From: Pedobacter quisquiliarum
Lineage (GTDB): Bacteria > Bacteroidota > Bacteroidia > Sphingobacteriales > Sphingobacteriaceae
DNA length: 64,000 bases
NCBI RefSeq assembly: GCF_014642175.1
Contig: NZ_BMIL01000001.1
Span: 310,001 to 374,000 of the forward strand
Reading direction: 5' to 3'
The notes below the pieces were generated by a model. That model made no database searches. It was not told the DNA's origin and saw nothing but the letters and a program-made list of their open reading frames with translations. Of the stretch, positions 1-9,260 are shown one piece after another. Numbering within the stretch: position 1 is the stretch's first letter; every line of letters starts with the position of its first letter. The position numbers and the translations under genes are program-made.

Positions 1-556
1 ACTGAATGGATGTAATGGGAAGGGTGTGTCCTTCCAAGACTTTAAAGCAGCTGAAGTCATCCGCATTATAGAGCCGGATCAGCCCATCTTTCGCACCAAT
101 AGCAATGGTTTTTTCATCCTTACTGATTTCAATAACACGTAGGGTATTATCGATTACGGGGAACTCATATAGAAAGGAAAAATCCTCAAGTGACCAAATG
201 ACAACCTTACCTTCCTCACCGGTGCTGATGAGCTCGTTTTTAGAAGGGATGGTTTTAATGTCGAATACGCCTTTTTTATGATGATCCAGTCGGGCGAGCA
301 GTTTATCTGCTTTTGTATCGTAAACCAGGATGGTTCCGCTGCGCTGGCCAATAAAGAGCAGTTCATTATACCGGTGCAAAGCGTATACGGAACTTTGCAC
401 TGGTAAAAGAATCTTCACGTAGGTCATACTACTCAGCGACCATTCGACCACGCCTTTGTCGTTCCCTGCGCTATAAAAGCGGTCGGGATCTACAGCACTG
501 CTCAGTGCATAAACAGGGTTTGAATGGCCAACAAGTGTTTCCTCAAGTTTCAGCAT
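1..556 (-). CDS. WD40-repeat protein, N-terminal part (runs off the window)
   Basis: I translated this strand by hand from the ATG at 556 to the window edge and found about 185 codons with no stop. The product shows recurrent WD40 features: GH dipeptides (VGHSNP, EGHTLP), the SAGNDKGVVEWSL and STGEEGKVVIWSL strands ending in a tryptophan, and LIRLYNA. At least four blades are visible, and more must lie beyond the edge. WD40 propellers are protein-binding scaffolds with no enzymatic activity of their own. The start codon lies 2 bases after the hisIE stop, so the gene is probably co-transcribed with the his operon. No signal peptide is seen, so it is probably cytoplasmic. Its partner is unknown. 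Confidence 0.8.
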   Translation of the reverse strand, partial: MLKLEETLVGHSNPVYALSSAVDPDRFYSAGNDKGVVEWSLSSMTYVKILLPVQSSVYALHRYNELLFIGQRSGTILVYDTKADKLLARLDHHKKGVFDIKTIPSKNELISTGEEGKVVIWSLEDFSFLYEFPVIDNTLRVIEISKDEKTIAIGAKDGLIRLYNADDFSCFKVLEGHTLPITSIQ

Positions 557-558
557 GT

Positions 559-1149
559 TTATTTCTTGTGTCTGCTTTCCAGGTTCAATGCAATATCTTC
601 CAAGGTCTTGCCTTTTTCCTGTAATAGCACAAGCAGGTGGAAAATCAGGTCTGAACTCTCATTTACAAAATCGAAATCCGTTTCCGCTAAAGCGGCAATG
701 ACTGTTTCAACACCCTCTTCGCCAACTTTCTGCGCAATTTTATTGATCCCTTTTTGTCTCAGGCTATTCACGTAGGAAGCTTCTGAAGGATTGGCGTATC
801 GATCTGCAATGATGTTTTGCAATTGAAAAAAGAAATTCTGGTTGTATGGCGTATCAAAGCAGCTGCGGTTGCCGGTATGGCAAGTGGGGCCGACTGGTGT
901 GACCTTAATCAAAAGCGTGTCGTTATCACAATCCAGATACGTTTCTTTAACATGCAGGTAGTTTCCGCTGCTTTCGCCTTTGGTCCACAACCTGTTTTTG
1001 GTTCTTGAGAAGAAAGTTACAATCCCTTCTTGCTGAGTTTTGGTCCATGCTTCTTCGTTCATGTAACCGAGCATTAATACTTCCAGGGTCTGTACATCCT
1101 GTATCACTACAGGTACCAGACCGTTGCTTTTATCAAAATCTATATTCAT
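559..1149 (-). CDS. hisIE: Bifunctional phosphoribosyl-AMP cyclohydrolase / phosphoribosyl-ATP pyrophosphatase
   Basis: This 196-residue enzyme catalyses steps 2 and 3 of histidine synthesis: pyrophosphate removal from PR-ATP, then opening of the adenine ring of PR-AMP. The N-terminal half is the HisI domain, with the metal-binding DCDNDTLL segment near residues 93-100 and the TCHTG motif near 110. The C-terminal half is the HisE domain, with the acidic EEGVE helix of the MazG-like fold. Length fits the fused form. The ATG overlaps the hisF stop by 4 bases, which implies translational coupling. It is the last his gene of the operon, and a WD40 gene follows at once. Confidence 0.97.
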   Translation of the reverse strand: MNIDFDKSNGLVPVVIQDVQTLEVLMLGYMNEEAWTKTQQEGIVTFFSRTKNRLWTKGESSGNYLHVKETYLDCDNDTLLIKVTPVGPTCHTGNRSCFDTPYNQNFFFQLQNIIADRYANPSEASYVNSLRQKGINKIAQKVGEEGVETVIAALAETDFDFVNESSDLIFHLLVLLQEKGKTLEDIALNLESRHKK

Positions 1150-1901
1150 AACCTTACCGGTATGCTGTTCTTTTTTAATTCTTGTTTTAAATCCGGTATT
1201 GCGATCTCTCCAAAATGGAAGACCGAGGCTGCTAAAGCTGCATCCACACCGGTTTGTTGAAATACATCAACGAAATGTTGTTTGCTGCCAGCGCCACCAG
1301 ATGCGATTACCGGAATGTTCACGCTGTTGCAAACGGTTGCAAGCAGGCCACAATCAAATCCGTTCTTGGTGCCATCATGATCCATGGAGGTCAGCAGGAT
1401 CTCGCCTGCACCCCTGGATTCCGCTTCTTTGATCCATGATGTGGTTTCGAGTGCAGTGATCTTACGTCCACCATTCAAGTGCACCAAATTCTTATCATCA
1501 ACGAATTTGGTGTCCACAGCAACTACGACAAACTGTACGCCAAAGGCATTAGCCAACTCTTCGATCAATAGTGGATTGTTTACTGCTGCGGAATTGATGC
1601 TGATCTTGTCGGCACCGGCATTTAGAAGTGCTTCTGCATCCGCTACCGAAGTAATACCACCGCCGATGGTAAAAGGGATGTTAAGCTGGCGGGCCACGGA
1701 TTTCACCATCTCGATCATCGTTTTCCTGCGCTCATGTGTGGCGGTAATGTCTAAGAACACCAGCTCATCGGCACCTTGCTGCCCATATTGCCAGGCAAGT
1801 TCTACAGGATCGCCAGCATCACTCAGGTTTACGAAGTTTACACCTTTAACCGTTCTGCCGTCTTTTACATCCAGGCAGGGGATAATTCTCTTACTCAGCA
1901 T
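1146..1901 (-). CDS. hisF: Imidazole glycerol phosphate synthase cyclase subunit HisF
   Basis: A 251-residue (beta/alpha)8 barrel that joins PRFAR with ammonia delivered by HisH to give imidazole glycerol phosphate and AICAR. The two catalytic aspartates of the family are present at D11 (PCLDVKDG) and D130 (VVAVD). The phosphate-binding loops GGGITS (near 80) and ASGGAG (near 204) are also intact. It lies 2 bases after hisA and overlaps hisIE by 4 bases. Its HisH partner is encoded two genes upstream. Nothing unusual in length or motifs. Confidence 0.98.
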   Translation of the reverse strand: MLSKRIIPCLDVKDGRTVKGVNFVNLSDAGDPVELAWQYGQQGADELVFLDITATHERRKTMIEMVKSVARQLNIPFTIGGGITSVADAEALLNAGADKISINSAAVNNPLLIEELANAFGVQFVVVAVDTKFVDDKNLVHLNGGRKITALETTSWIKEAESRGAGEILLTSMDHDGTKNGFDCGLLATVCNSVNIPVIASGGAGSKQHFVDVFQQTGVDAALAASVFHFGEIAIPDLKQELKKNSIPVRL

Positions 1902-1903
1902 AT

Positions 1904-2653
1904 TTACAGTGAAGACAATGCTTTAAGGTTCCATTGTTTTATTTCATCAATGGTAATCCGGTTTTCATAGATCGCTTTACCCACTACGCAAGAACGAATG
2001 TTGTATTTCGCCAACTCTTCAATATCGGCCATGGAGCTGATACCGCCAGAAGCAATCAGCTTTATGAAAGGGGAGTGGTCTAAAAGTTTGCGGTAAAGAT
2101 CTACTGCAGCACCACCTAATTTACCATCTTTATTGATGTCGGTACATAGGAAGCGGAAAAAGCCAAGTTCAAGACATCTATCTACATAGTCCAGTAACTT
2201 GATTGGGGAGCTTTCCATCCAGCCAGAGTACTTGATCACTTCATCCAATACGTCGATAGCGATTACGATGCGGTTTGCATAGTCATACTTCTTACCCACT
2301 TCTTTGCTCAGGTCGGACAGGAAGTTAGGGTTGGTGATGGCTTGCGTGCCTACAATTACACGGTGAATGCCGGCATCGAGCAGGTTTGTAACCTGTTCAA
2401 TGGTTCTTATACCACCACCATACTGGACTTTCATTTCTGTTTTCCGGATGATATCGAACAGGGTTTGTTGATTGCTGAAATCGCCTTTAGCGCCGTTCAG
2501 GTCAATAATATGTATAAATTCAGTGCCGTTAGATCGGTAAGTTTCAATCATGTCGGCGATGGAAACGTCGTAAACCGTTTTCTGGTTGTAATCACCTTCC
2601 CTGAGACGGACAACCTTGCCATCTAGAATATCAATTGCTGGAATTATATACAT
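1904..2653 (-). CDS. hisA: ProFAR isomerase HisA
   Basis: A 249-residue barrel enzyme that performs the Amadori rearrangement of ProFAR to PRFAR. The N-terminal catalytic aspartate is D8 (IIPAID), and the C-terminal half holds [12 protein letters not shown] with the second aspartate. The phosphate-binding GGGIRT and ASGGIS loops are visible. It shares ancestry with the neighbouring hisF. It sits 7 bases downstream of hisH, in the middle of the operon. Length and motifs are ordinary for the family. Confidence 0.98.
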   Translation of the reverse strand: MYIIPAIDILDGKVVRLREGDYNQKTVYDVSIADMIETYRSNGTEFIHIIDLNGAKGDFSNQQTLFDIIRKTEMKVQYGGGIRTIEQVTNLLDAGIHRVIVGTQAITNPNFLSDLSKEVGKKYDYANRIVIAIDVLDEVIKYSGWMESSPIKLLDYVDRCLELGFFRFLCTDINKDGKLGGAAVDLYRKLLDHSPFIKLIASGGISSMADIEELAKYNIRSCVVGKAIYENRITIDEIKQWNLKALSSL

Positions 2654-2660
2654 GTTATCT

Positions 2661-3248
2661 TTAAATTTTTGAAAAGTTCTTTAATACGAGTTCTCCGGCT
2701 ACTCCGGATTTTTCGGGGTGAAATTGTACGCCATAGAAATTATCCTTTTGGATGCCAGCCGAAAATGGTGCGCCATACTCTGCTGTTGCAATGTCAAATG
2801 TAGGATTGTATTCTATAAAGTAGGAATGTACGAAATAAAATTGTGCCTGATCCTCAACACCTTCGAACAAATTATTGTTTTTTGGGGACACATTATTCCA
2901 GCCCATGTGCGGAATTTTTATTTGCCCGGCTTTATCAAACAGCCTGGTTTTTACGGGAATGATGTTCATTAGTTTTGCATCACCCTCTTCGGAGTGCTCG
3001 GTAAGCAGTTGCATGCCTACGCAAATCCCTAAAACCGGTTTTGTTTGTGCTTTGATGGCCTCGACAAGGCCTGTGTCTTCTAATTTCTTCATGGCTGCAC
3101 CCGCATGTCCAACACCAGGGATAATGATATGACTATACTGGTCAAAATCTGCTTTTTCATTGATCATTCCATACTGGATATTCAATCGCTGCAGTGCTGA
3201 AGTCAGGGAAAAGATGTTTCCTGCTCCATAGTTTACAATTCCAATCAT
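2661..3248 (-). CDS. hisH: Imidazole glycerol phosphate synthase glutaminase subunit HisH
   Basis: A 195-residue class I glutamine amidotransferase that hydrolyses glutamine and channels ammonia to HisF. The nucleophile is C76 in LGICVGMQLL, and the histidine and glutamate of the triad are in QFHPEKSG near residues 175-182. The oxyanion-region PGVGHAG motif is at 44-50. The ATG directly abuts the hisB stop codon with no spacer, a sign of translational coupling. HisH and HisF normally form a 1:1 complex, and both genes are in this operon. Confidence 0.98.
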   Translation of the reverse strand: MIGIVNYGAGNIFSLTSALQRLNIQYGMINEKADFDQYSHIIIPGVGHAGAAMKKLEDTGLVEAIKAQTKPVLGICVGMQLLTEHSEEGDAKLMNIIPVKTRLFDKAGQIKIPHMGWNNVSPKNNNLFEGVEDQAQFYFVHSYFIEYNPTFDIATAEYGAPFSAGIQKDNFYGVQFHPEKSGVAGELVLKNFSKI

Positions 3249-4382
3249 CTACAAAACGCCTTTAGTGCTGGGTAATACTAATTTTTCTGGGTCACGCTTG
3301 ATGGCCATCTTAATTGCTTTTGCGAAAGCCTTGAAAATTGCTTCGATCTTATGATGTTCATTTTGCCCTTCTGCTTTGATGTTCAGGTTGCATTTTGCGG
3401 CATCACTGAACGATTTGAAGAAGTGATAGAACATTTCGGTAGGCACATCACCAACGCGTTCACGGTTGAATTCTGCGTCCCACACGATCCAGCTCCTTCC
3501 GCCAAAATCAATAGCGGCTTGGGCTAGGCAATCGTCCATTGGTAAACAAAAGCCGTACCGCTCTAACCCTAGTTTGTTGCCGATGGCCTTTGCAAAAGCT
3601 TCTCCCAAAGCGATTCCGGTGTCTTCAATGGTATGGTGTTCGTCAATATGGAGATCACCTTTGGTCTGAATGCTTAAATCCAGGCCACCATGACGTGCAA
3701 TTTGATCCAGCATATGGTCAAAGAAGTTTAATCCGGTATGAATAGCTGCTTTTCCAGTACCATCTAGATCCAGCTTAATGCTGATTTTAGTTTCATTGGT
3801 ATTACGATCGTGTTGCACGGTACGAGTACCGGCGCGCAACATGGTGTAAATATCTGCCCAATTTTGGGTCTCAAGTGCAATAACCTCCTGCAGATCCTCT
3901 GCTTTCTCTAAAATCTCGTTTTGACCCAGCAGGTCATTGTTGCGCAGCCAAATGGCCTTAGCACCTAGATTTTTTGCCAATATCACGTCGTTTAGACGGT
4001 CGCCAATGACAAAAGATTCCTTTAAATTGATGTCTTCTGCGAAGAAATGCTGTAGCAGCCCTGTATTTGGCTTTCTGGTGATGGCATTCTCGTGTGCAAA
4101 GGTGCGATCAATGATTACCTCATCAAAACGTACACCCTCGGTTTCGAAAGTATCCAGGATGAACTGGTGTACTGGCCAGAAGTTCGCTTCGGGATGTGAA
4201 TCCGTGCCCAAACCATCCTGGTTGGTTACCATTACCAGCGAATAATCCAGCTCCGTAGCAATCTTAGAGAGGTAGTACAGTGCGCGTGGATAGAATTTAA
4301 GCTTTTGAAAGGAATCGATTTGCTCATCCTCAGGTTCAAGGATCAGTGTACCATCGCGATCTATAAATAATACTTTTTTCAT
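3249..4382 (-). CDS. hisB: Bifunctional histidinol-phosphatase / imidazoleglycerol-phosphate dehydratase
   Basis: A 377-residue two-domain enzyme for steps 7 and 9 of the pathway. Residues 1 to about 165 form a HAD phosphatase opening with the DRDGTL nucleophile loop. The remainder is the manganese-binding dehydratase, with the metal ligand clusters [10 protein letters not shown] and EHHKIEA. I start it at the ATG at 4382 ([11 protein letters not shown]) because the phosphatase family starts there. An in-frame upstream ATG at 4460 would add 26 residues overlapping hisC and lacking homology. The start is 2 bases after the hisC stop. Confidence 0.96.
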   Translation of the reverse strand: MKKVLFIDRDGTLILEPEDEQIDSFQKLKFYPRALYYLSKIATELDYSLVMVTNQDGLGTDSHPEANFWPVHQFILDTFETEGVRFDEVIIDRTFAHENAITRKPNTGLLQHFFAEDINLKESFVIGDRLNDVILAKNLGAKAIWLRNNDLLGQNEILEKAEDLQEVIALETQNWADIYTMLRAGTRTVQHDRNTNETKISIKLDLDGTGKAAIHTGLNFFDHMLDQIARHGGLDLSIQTKGDLHIDEHHTIEDTGIALGEAFAKAIGNKLGLERYGFCLPMDDCLAQAAIDFGGRSWIVWDAEFNRERVGDVPTEMFYHFFKSFSDAAKCNLNIKAEGQNEHHKIEAIFKAFAKAIKMAIKRDPEKLVLPSTKGVL

Positions 4383-4384
4383 GT

Positions 4385-5431
4385 TTAGGCTTGGTAGTTT
4401 TTTAATGCAATAAGTAAGGTTTGGTTCTCTGCAGGTGTGCCGATGGAAATTCGCAGGCAACCTTCACATAATGTAACCTTAGAACGGTCGCGCACGATGA
4501 TCCCCTGGTTCACGAGAAAATCATAGATGCCGGTAGCATCTGTAACTTCTGCGAGGATGAAGTTTGCGTCGGAGGGGTACACCTTTTTAACGACAGGAAT
4601 GGTTAGCAAATCGGTACTTAATTTATCTCGTTCTTCAACGGTTAATTTAATCCATTCATTAACCTGATTAATGTTTTGCAGTGCCGCCAATGCCAGGTCT
4701 TGTGTTGCCTGATTAATGTTGTAAGGTGGCTTTACTTTATTCAGAATATCGATGGTCGGTCGACCTGCAAATGCCATCCCTAAACGAAGTGCCGCAAGGC
4801 CCCATGCTTTTGAAAAAGTCTGCAAAATAACCAGGTTTGGATACTCTGTTAATTCCTTGATGAAACTCCTTTGTTTCGCGAAATTAATGTACGCTTCATC
4901 GATCACAACTAAGCCTTTAAAATTGGTTAGAATGGTCTCGATATCGGTGCGGATAATGGAGTTTCCTGTTGGATTATTTGGCGAGCAAATGAAGATCAAT
5001 TTAGTGTTTGCATCTATAGCTTCTGCGATGCCATCCAGGTCCAATTGGTAGTTCGGCAGAAGGTTGATTATGCGTACTTCAACGTTGTTAATATTCGCCG
5101 ATACTTCATACATTCCGTAGGTCGGTGGAAGTATAATAACGTTGTCTTTTGCCGGCTCACAGAAGGCTCGGTAAAGTAAGTCGATCGCCTCATCACTTCC
5201 GTTACCAAGGAAAGTGTTTTCTATAGGTACGCCTTTGATCTTGCTGATGGCATCTTTAAGATCCAGCTGCAATGGATCCGGGTATCTGTTATAATCTGCC
5301 GGAAGGGGCGAACCGAAACTATTCTCATTCGCGTCAAGGTAAACGCTTGCCTGACCCTTGTACTCGTCGCGGGCTGTGGAGTAGGGCCGCAGGTTCTTGA
5401 TGTTTTCCCGCTGTAAACTGTTAATATCCAT
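4385..5431 (-). CDS. hisC: Histidinol-phosphate aminotransferase
   Basis: A 348-residue fold-type I PLP enzyme that converts imidazole acetol phosphate plus glutamate to histidinol phosphate. The PLP Schiff-base lysine is K208 in [13 protein letters not shown], the cofactor-contacting aspartate is in VIDEAY (near 177-182), and SPNNPTG is at 150-156. [10 protein letters not shown] near the N terminus is the substrate-binding arm of HisC-type enzymes. The start overlaps the end of hisD by 11 bases. Class I/II aminotransferases are a broad group, but operon position makes the assignment firm. Confidence 0.97.
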   Translation of the reverse strand: MDINSLQRENIKNLRPYSTARDEYKGQASVYLDANENSFGSPLPADYNRYPDPLQLDLKDAISKIKGVPIENTFLGNGSDEAIDLLYRAFCEPAKDNVIILPPTYGMYEVSANINNVEVRIINLLPNYQLDLDGIAEAIDANTKLIFICSPNNPTGNSIIRTDIETILTNFKGLVVIDEAYINFAKQRSFIKELTEYPNLVILQTFSKAWGLAALRLGMAFAGRPTIDILNKVKPPYNINQATQDLALAALQNINQVNEWIKLTVEERDKLSTDLLTIPVVKKVYPSDANFILAEVTDATGIYDFLVNQGIIVRDRSKVTLCEGCLRISIGTPAENQTLLIALKNYQA

Positions 5432-6719
5432 TTTCTGAATTTAAACGTATGGTAATGGCATTTTTGTGTGCTTGCAGGCCTTCTGCAGCTGCGATCACTT
5501 CTACCGTGTTTCCAATATTATTTAGGCCTGTTTTATCAATTCGTTGGAAGGTGATCTTCTTAATGAAAGAATCAATTGAGACACCTGAATACGCTTTAGC
5601 ATAACCACTTGTGGGGAGCGTATGATTCGTTCCTGAGGCATAATCGCCGGCACTCTCTGGCGTAAGGTTGCCAAGGAACACTGATCCTGCATTTACAATA
5701 AGGGGAACCATTGATTCATATCCTGTAGTAGCAATGATCAGGTGTTCAGGGCCGTATTGATTGCTAAAAGCCATGCCTTCAGCAAGATCATCAACCAATA
5801 CTGCGTATGAATTCTCAAGCGCTTTCCCAGCGATGTCGCGTCTAGGCAGTACAGCAAGTTGCGCCTGTACCTCAGCTAACGTGCGATCTATCATATCGCT
5901 TGAAGTAGCGACCAAAATAGCTTGACTATCAATGCCATGTTCTGCTTGTGCAAGTAGGTCTGAAGCAACGTATGACGGATTGGCAGTCTCATCAGCAAGC
6001 ACTAAAACCTCTGAAGGACCAGCAGGCATATCGATCGCCGTGAGGGTGTTACCCTGGATTAATTGCTTCGCCTGTGTTACGTATCTGTTTCCAGGACCGA
6101 AGATCTTATCTACTTTGGGGATCGTTGCTGTACCATACGCCATAGCGGCTACCGCCTGTGCGCCGCCTGCAAGATAGATCCGGTTAATGCCCAGTAGTAC
6201 TGCACAATAAGCCAGATAGCTGTTGGTTTTGCCGTCCTGTTGTGGGGGTGAACATACCACAATCTGCTTACAGTCTGCAAGCGTGGCTGGAATGCCTAAC
6301 ATTAGGAATGTGCTAGGGAGTACGGCTGTTCCGCCGGGGATATAGAGGCCCACGCGTTCAATTGCGCGACTTTCTCGCCAGCAAGTAACGCCAGGCATCG
6401 TCTCTATGGGCGCTTCAGTATGGATTTGTGCTTCATGAAAACGCTTGATGTTGCTGTAAGCCACGTCAATAGCGGTTTTAACCTCCGCTGGGATCCCTGC
6501 GGCAATACTGGCAAGTTCAGCTTCATCCAGGTAGAGCTTTTTTAATTCTACCTTATCGAACTGGCTGGAAAACGACTTTAAAGCTTCATCGCCGTGTTGC
6601 TTCACCTGATTCACGATCTCCGAAACACGGTCCCGAATACTGCCATCATCCTCAAGCTGTCGTAAGCATATGTTGTGAATGTCTTGTTGAGACAATTCTT
6701 TGAATCTGTAGACTTTCAA
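5421..6719 (-). CDS. hisD: Histidinol dehydrogenase
   Basis: A 432-residue zinc- and NAD-dependent enzyme that oxidises histidinol to histidine in two steps. Family hallmarks are present: GLYIPGGTAVLPST near 127, GPGNRYV near 207, the metal and substrate region LAQAEHGID near 258, GPEHL near 325, and SGTNHTLPTSGYA near 366, which carries a zinc-ligand histidine. Length is typical. It lies 55 bases downstream of hisG and overlaps hisC by 11 bases. Confidence 0.98.
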   Translation of the reverse strand: MKVYRFKELSQQDIHNICLRQLEDDGSIRDRVSEIVNQVKQHGDEALKSFSSQFDKVELKKLYLDEAELASIAAGIPAEVKTAIDVAYSNIKRFHEAQIHTEAPIETMPGVTCWRESRAIERVGLYIPGGTAVLPSTFLMLGIPATLADCKQIVVCSPPQQDGKTNSYLAYCAVLLGINRIYLAGGAQAVAAMAYGTATIPKVDKIFGPGNRYVTQAKQLIQGNTLTAIDMPAGPSEVLVLADETANPSYVASDLLAQAEHGIDSQAILVATSSDMIDRTLAEVQAQLAVLPRRDIAGKALENSYAVLVDDLAEGMAFSNQYGPEHLIIATTGYESMVPLIVNAGSVFLGNLTPESAGDYASGTNHTLPTSGYAKAYSGVSIDSFIKKITFQRIDKTGLNNIGNTVEVIAAAEGLQAHKNAITIRLNSENGY

Positions 6720-6774
6720 TGTTTTAAGTTTTAATATTAACTAAAGGTTAACGCTTAAATTGATGATTTCAGGC

Positions 6775-7626
6775 TTATACGATGATCTTTTCCATCGGCA
6801 TAACGACGATGCCCTCCGCACCTGCTGCTTTAAGTGCATTGATTTTCTCCCAGAAATCCTGCTCCGCAATTACGGAGTGTAAAGCGACCCAACCTTCATC
6901 GAACAAAGGCACTACAGTTGGGCTCTTAACACCGGGTAGTAATGCGACTACTTTTTCAAGGTTTGTTTTTGCAACATTGAGTACAACATATTTTGTTTCT
7001 TTGGCTCTTAAAACCGAACGGATACGTTGTAATAACTCGAGTACTTCGGGTTCAAGTTCAACACCTGCAGTACCGATTAAAACGGCTTCAGATTTCATCA
7101 CTTCTGCGAATGGTTTAAGGCCGTTACTCTTCAATGTACCACCAGTAGATACGATGTCACAAATGGCATCACTTAAGCCTAAACCTGGACCAATTTCAAC
7201 CGATCCGGAGATGGTTCTAACTTGCGCATTAACGTTGTTTTCCTGAAGATATTTTTCGAGAATAACCGGGTAAGAAGTTGCAATTGCTTTGCCTTCTAAT
7301 TCTGAAATTTCAGTGATGTCACTGTTATTGGGAACTGCAATTTTAAGGGTGCATTTTCCGAAGGACAGCTTTTGTAAATAGGAAACTTGTGCACCAGATT
7401 CGGTGATCACATTTTCGCCAACAATGCCGAGGTCGGCGATACCATCCTGAACATATTCAGGAATATCATCGTCTCTTAAAAAAAGGATTTCTAAAGGGAA
7501 ATTACTAACGCTGGAGATTAGGGAGCTTTTGTAGTTTTCGAATGATAAACCACAATTTTTAAGAATCTCTACAGATTTTTCGTTTAACCTACCCGACTTC
7601 TGGATAGCTATTTTGAGTGTTTTCAA
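6775..7626 (-). CDS. hisG: ATP phosphoribosyltransferase, long form
   Basis: First and committed enzyme of histidine synthesis, joining ATP and PRPP. At 283 residues it is the long HisG form, with two periplasmic-binding-like lobes and a C-terminal ACT-like domain (about residues 210-283, ending GIVVMPMEKIIV) that mediates histidine feedback. Long HisG needs no HisZ, and none is present. The phosphate-binding segment ISGSVEIGPGLGLSDAICD is near 139-157. The start codon is TTG: the conserved MKTLKIAIQKSGRL opening begins there and no ATG lies nearby in frame. A long leader with attenuator-like features precedes it. Confidence 0.96.
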   Translation of the reverse strand: MKTLKIAIQKSGRLNEKSVEILKNCGLSFENYKSSLISSVSNFPLEILFLRDDDIPEYVQDGIADLGIVGENVITESGAQVSYLQKLSFGKCTLKIAVPNNSDITEISELEGKAIATSYPVILEKYLQENNVNAQVRTISGSVEIGPGLGLSDAICDIVSTGGTLKSNGLKPFAEVMKSEAVLIGTAGVELEPEVLELLQRIRSVLRAKETKYVVLNVAKTNLEKVVALLPGVKSPTVVPLFDEGWVALHSVIAEQDFWEKINALKAAGAEGIVVMPMEKIIV

Positions 7627-7702
7627 TTTGCTTATATTGAATGAATGGAATAAAAATAAAATTTTCGGAAACTAGTCTTGAAGTACAAAACATTACATAT
7701 CT

Positions 7703-7720
7703 ATCGCCATAACTGGCGAT
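7703..7720 (-). promoter_or_regulatory. Hairpin in the his operon leader
   Basis: A perfect 7-bp inverted repeat (ATCGCCA/TGGCGAT) with a 4-base loop lies between the putative leader peptide and hisG. It is not followed by an uninterrupted U-run, so I do not call it a terminator. It could be an anti-terminator, a pause or a sequestering element. The 8-mer TGCAAATG occurs both beside it (7723-7730) and inside the leader peptide frame (7777-7784). Confidence 0.4.
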
Positions 7721-7757
7721 GGTGCAAATGTAAGTGGTGGTTCAAGTGTTTTCTCAT

Positions 7758-7787
7758 TTATTTCTTCCGTTCAATATGCAAATGCAT
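7758..7787 (-). CDS. Putative histidine leader peptide (9 codons)
   Basis: A short frame, ATG to TAA, encodes MHLHIERKK, with histidine at positions 2 and 4. It begins a few bases after the predicted transcription start and about 130 bases before hisG. In classical his attenuation a ribosome stalls on His codons and changes the downstream fold. Two His codons in nine is weaker than the long runs in enterobacteria, so chance cannot be excluded. The position in a his leader is the main support. Confidence 0.35.
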   Translation of the reverse strand: MHLHIERKK

Positions 7788-7799
7788 GTTGGGGTGCGG

Positions 7800-7807
7800 C
7801 AAATATA
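7800..7807 (-). promoter_or_regulatory. Bacteroidota -7 box for the his operon
   Basis: TATATTTG on the minus strand matches the TAnnTTTG -7 consensus of Bacteroidota sigma factor promoters. It lies 13 bases upstream of the leader frame. No clear TTTG -33 element is seen at the usual 19-21 base spacing, so the call rests on the -7 box and position. The remaining intergenic bases to 7997 hold nothing else I recognise apart from A/T-rich sequence before the next gene. Confidence 0.5.
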
Positions 7808-7997
7808 GTAGCTGAGAAATAAAATAAAGAATTACTGTGTCCGAAAATGTATTGTTAATGTAAGTTTAACATGCAAACACCAGGATTGCCGCTATGTTTA
7901 AGAAATAATACATTGTAAAAGGGCAATGCTGCTGTTTGAAGCTGACAAAAAGCGAACACATTCCATTTTAATCCTTATTTTTGTTTAAAAAAACAAT

Positions 7998-9260
7998 ATG
8001 AAACTTGTAATCACAGGCGTAACTATTGCCGACCCCAATAGTCCGTTCAATCAAAACACTTGTGATGTACGTGTAGCGCAGGGTAAGCTAATCGCTATAG
8101 GCGAAAGCTTGAGTCCTGAGGATGGAGAAACGGTTTTTGATGGAACCGGATGTTATTTAAGTCCGGGCTTTTTTGATCTGAATTGTGCCATTGGCGATCC
8201 TGGCTTCGAAACCAGGGAAGACATTGAAAGTGCAGCAGCGGCTGCACAGGCCGGAGGTTTCACTGGTATTGCTGTGCTGCCGCATACTGATCCGGTGGTG
8301 CATTCTAAGGCAGAGGTAGCGTATATTTTGAACAGATCCCGGGAAACGCTAGTAGACATCCATCCGATTGGTGCCATTAGCAAAGACCTGGATGGTAAAA
8401 CCCTTGCGGAACTTTATGACATGCAGCAAGCGGGTGCAGTTGCTTTCTCTGACGGCAACAAACCGGTGGCGGACGACGGCTTTATGAGTCGCGCCTTACA
8501 ATACGCCAAAGGCATGAACGCCTTACTGATGGTTTATCCGGAAAATGGTTCCATTGCAGGGAAAGCACAGGTTAATGAGAGTAGAAACAGCGTGCTGTTG
8601 GGCATGAAGGGTGTTCCTGCACTTGCCGAACAAATGCAGATTTCCCGTGATTTGTTCCTTTCAGCGTATCATGATGCCCCGATCCACATCAGTACCATAT
8701 CCACCGCAGGTGCTGTAGCATTGATTAAACGAGCGAAACGAGAAGGCGCGAAAGTGACCTGCGACGTGGCTGCTCATCATCTCGTATTTACGGAAGAGCT
8801 GCTGAATGATTTCGACAGCAATTATAAAGTTAAACCCCCGCTGCGTGGGAAAAATGATGTGAAGGCACTTATTGCTGGATTAAAGGACGGCACCATCGAC
8901 GCCATTTCTACGCAACACCGGCCGCATGAAATTGAACACAAGGCCGTTGAATTTGAAATTGCAGCATACGGCATACTTGGGTTGCAAACAGCCCTGCCGA
9001 TGCTCGTGAAAGCTGGTTTAAATGCGCAGCAGATTGCAGATAAACTTTCCATCGCGCCGAGAAAGGTGTTGAATTTGGTGGTTCCTGTAATTGAAGTTGG
9101 TGCTGAGGCAAACTTCACCCTTTATGACCTTAAAACTTCATGGCTTTATGATGAAGCCAGCAATAAGAGTAAGTCTAAAAATTCACCACTAATAAATCAA
9201 CAGCTCAGCGGAAAAGTTAAGCTGGTTTACAACAACAATAAACTTGAAACTTATGGATAG
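7998..9260 (+). CDS. Dihydroorotase-like protein lacking metal ligands (probable pseudoenzyme)
   Basis: This 420-residue protein has the amidohydrolase fold of type I dihydroorotase, with the N-terminal beta sandwich, a barrel and a C-terminal return to the sandwich. Every catalytic motif I can align is altered. The HxH of DxHVHLREPG reads DLNCAIGDPG, the HCED position reads YPEN, the barrel histidine before VSTA is threonine (PIHISTISTA), and ATDHAPH reads STQHRPH. It is therefore probably non-catalytic, like PyrX-type subunits that support aspartate carbamoyltransferase. No pyrB is in the window. The start is the only good ATG. It overlaps the next gene by 8 bases. Confidence 0.85.
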   Translation: MKLVITGVTIADPNSPFNQNTCDVRVAQGKLIAIGESLSPEDGETVFDGTGCYLSPGFFDLNCAIGDPGFETREDIESAAAAAQAGGFTGIAVLPHTDPVVHSKAEVAYILNRSRETLVDIHPIGAISKDLDGKTLAELYDMQQAGAVAFSDGNKPVADDGFMSRALQYAKGMNALLMVYPENGSIAGKAQVNESRNSVLLGMKGVPALAEQMQISRDLFLSAYHDAPIHISTISTAGAVALIKRAKREGAKVTCDVAAHHLVFTEELLNDFDSNYKVKPPLRGKNDVKALIAGLKDGTIDAISTQHRPHEIEHKAVEFEIAAYGILGLQTALPMLVKAGLNAQQIADKLSIAPRKVLNLVVPVIEVGAEANFTLYDLKTSWLYDEASNKSKSKNSPLINQQLSGKVKLVYNNNKLETYG

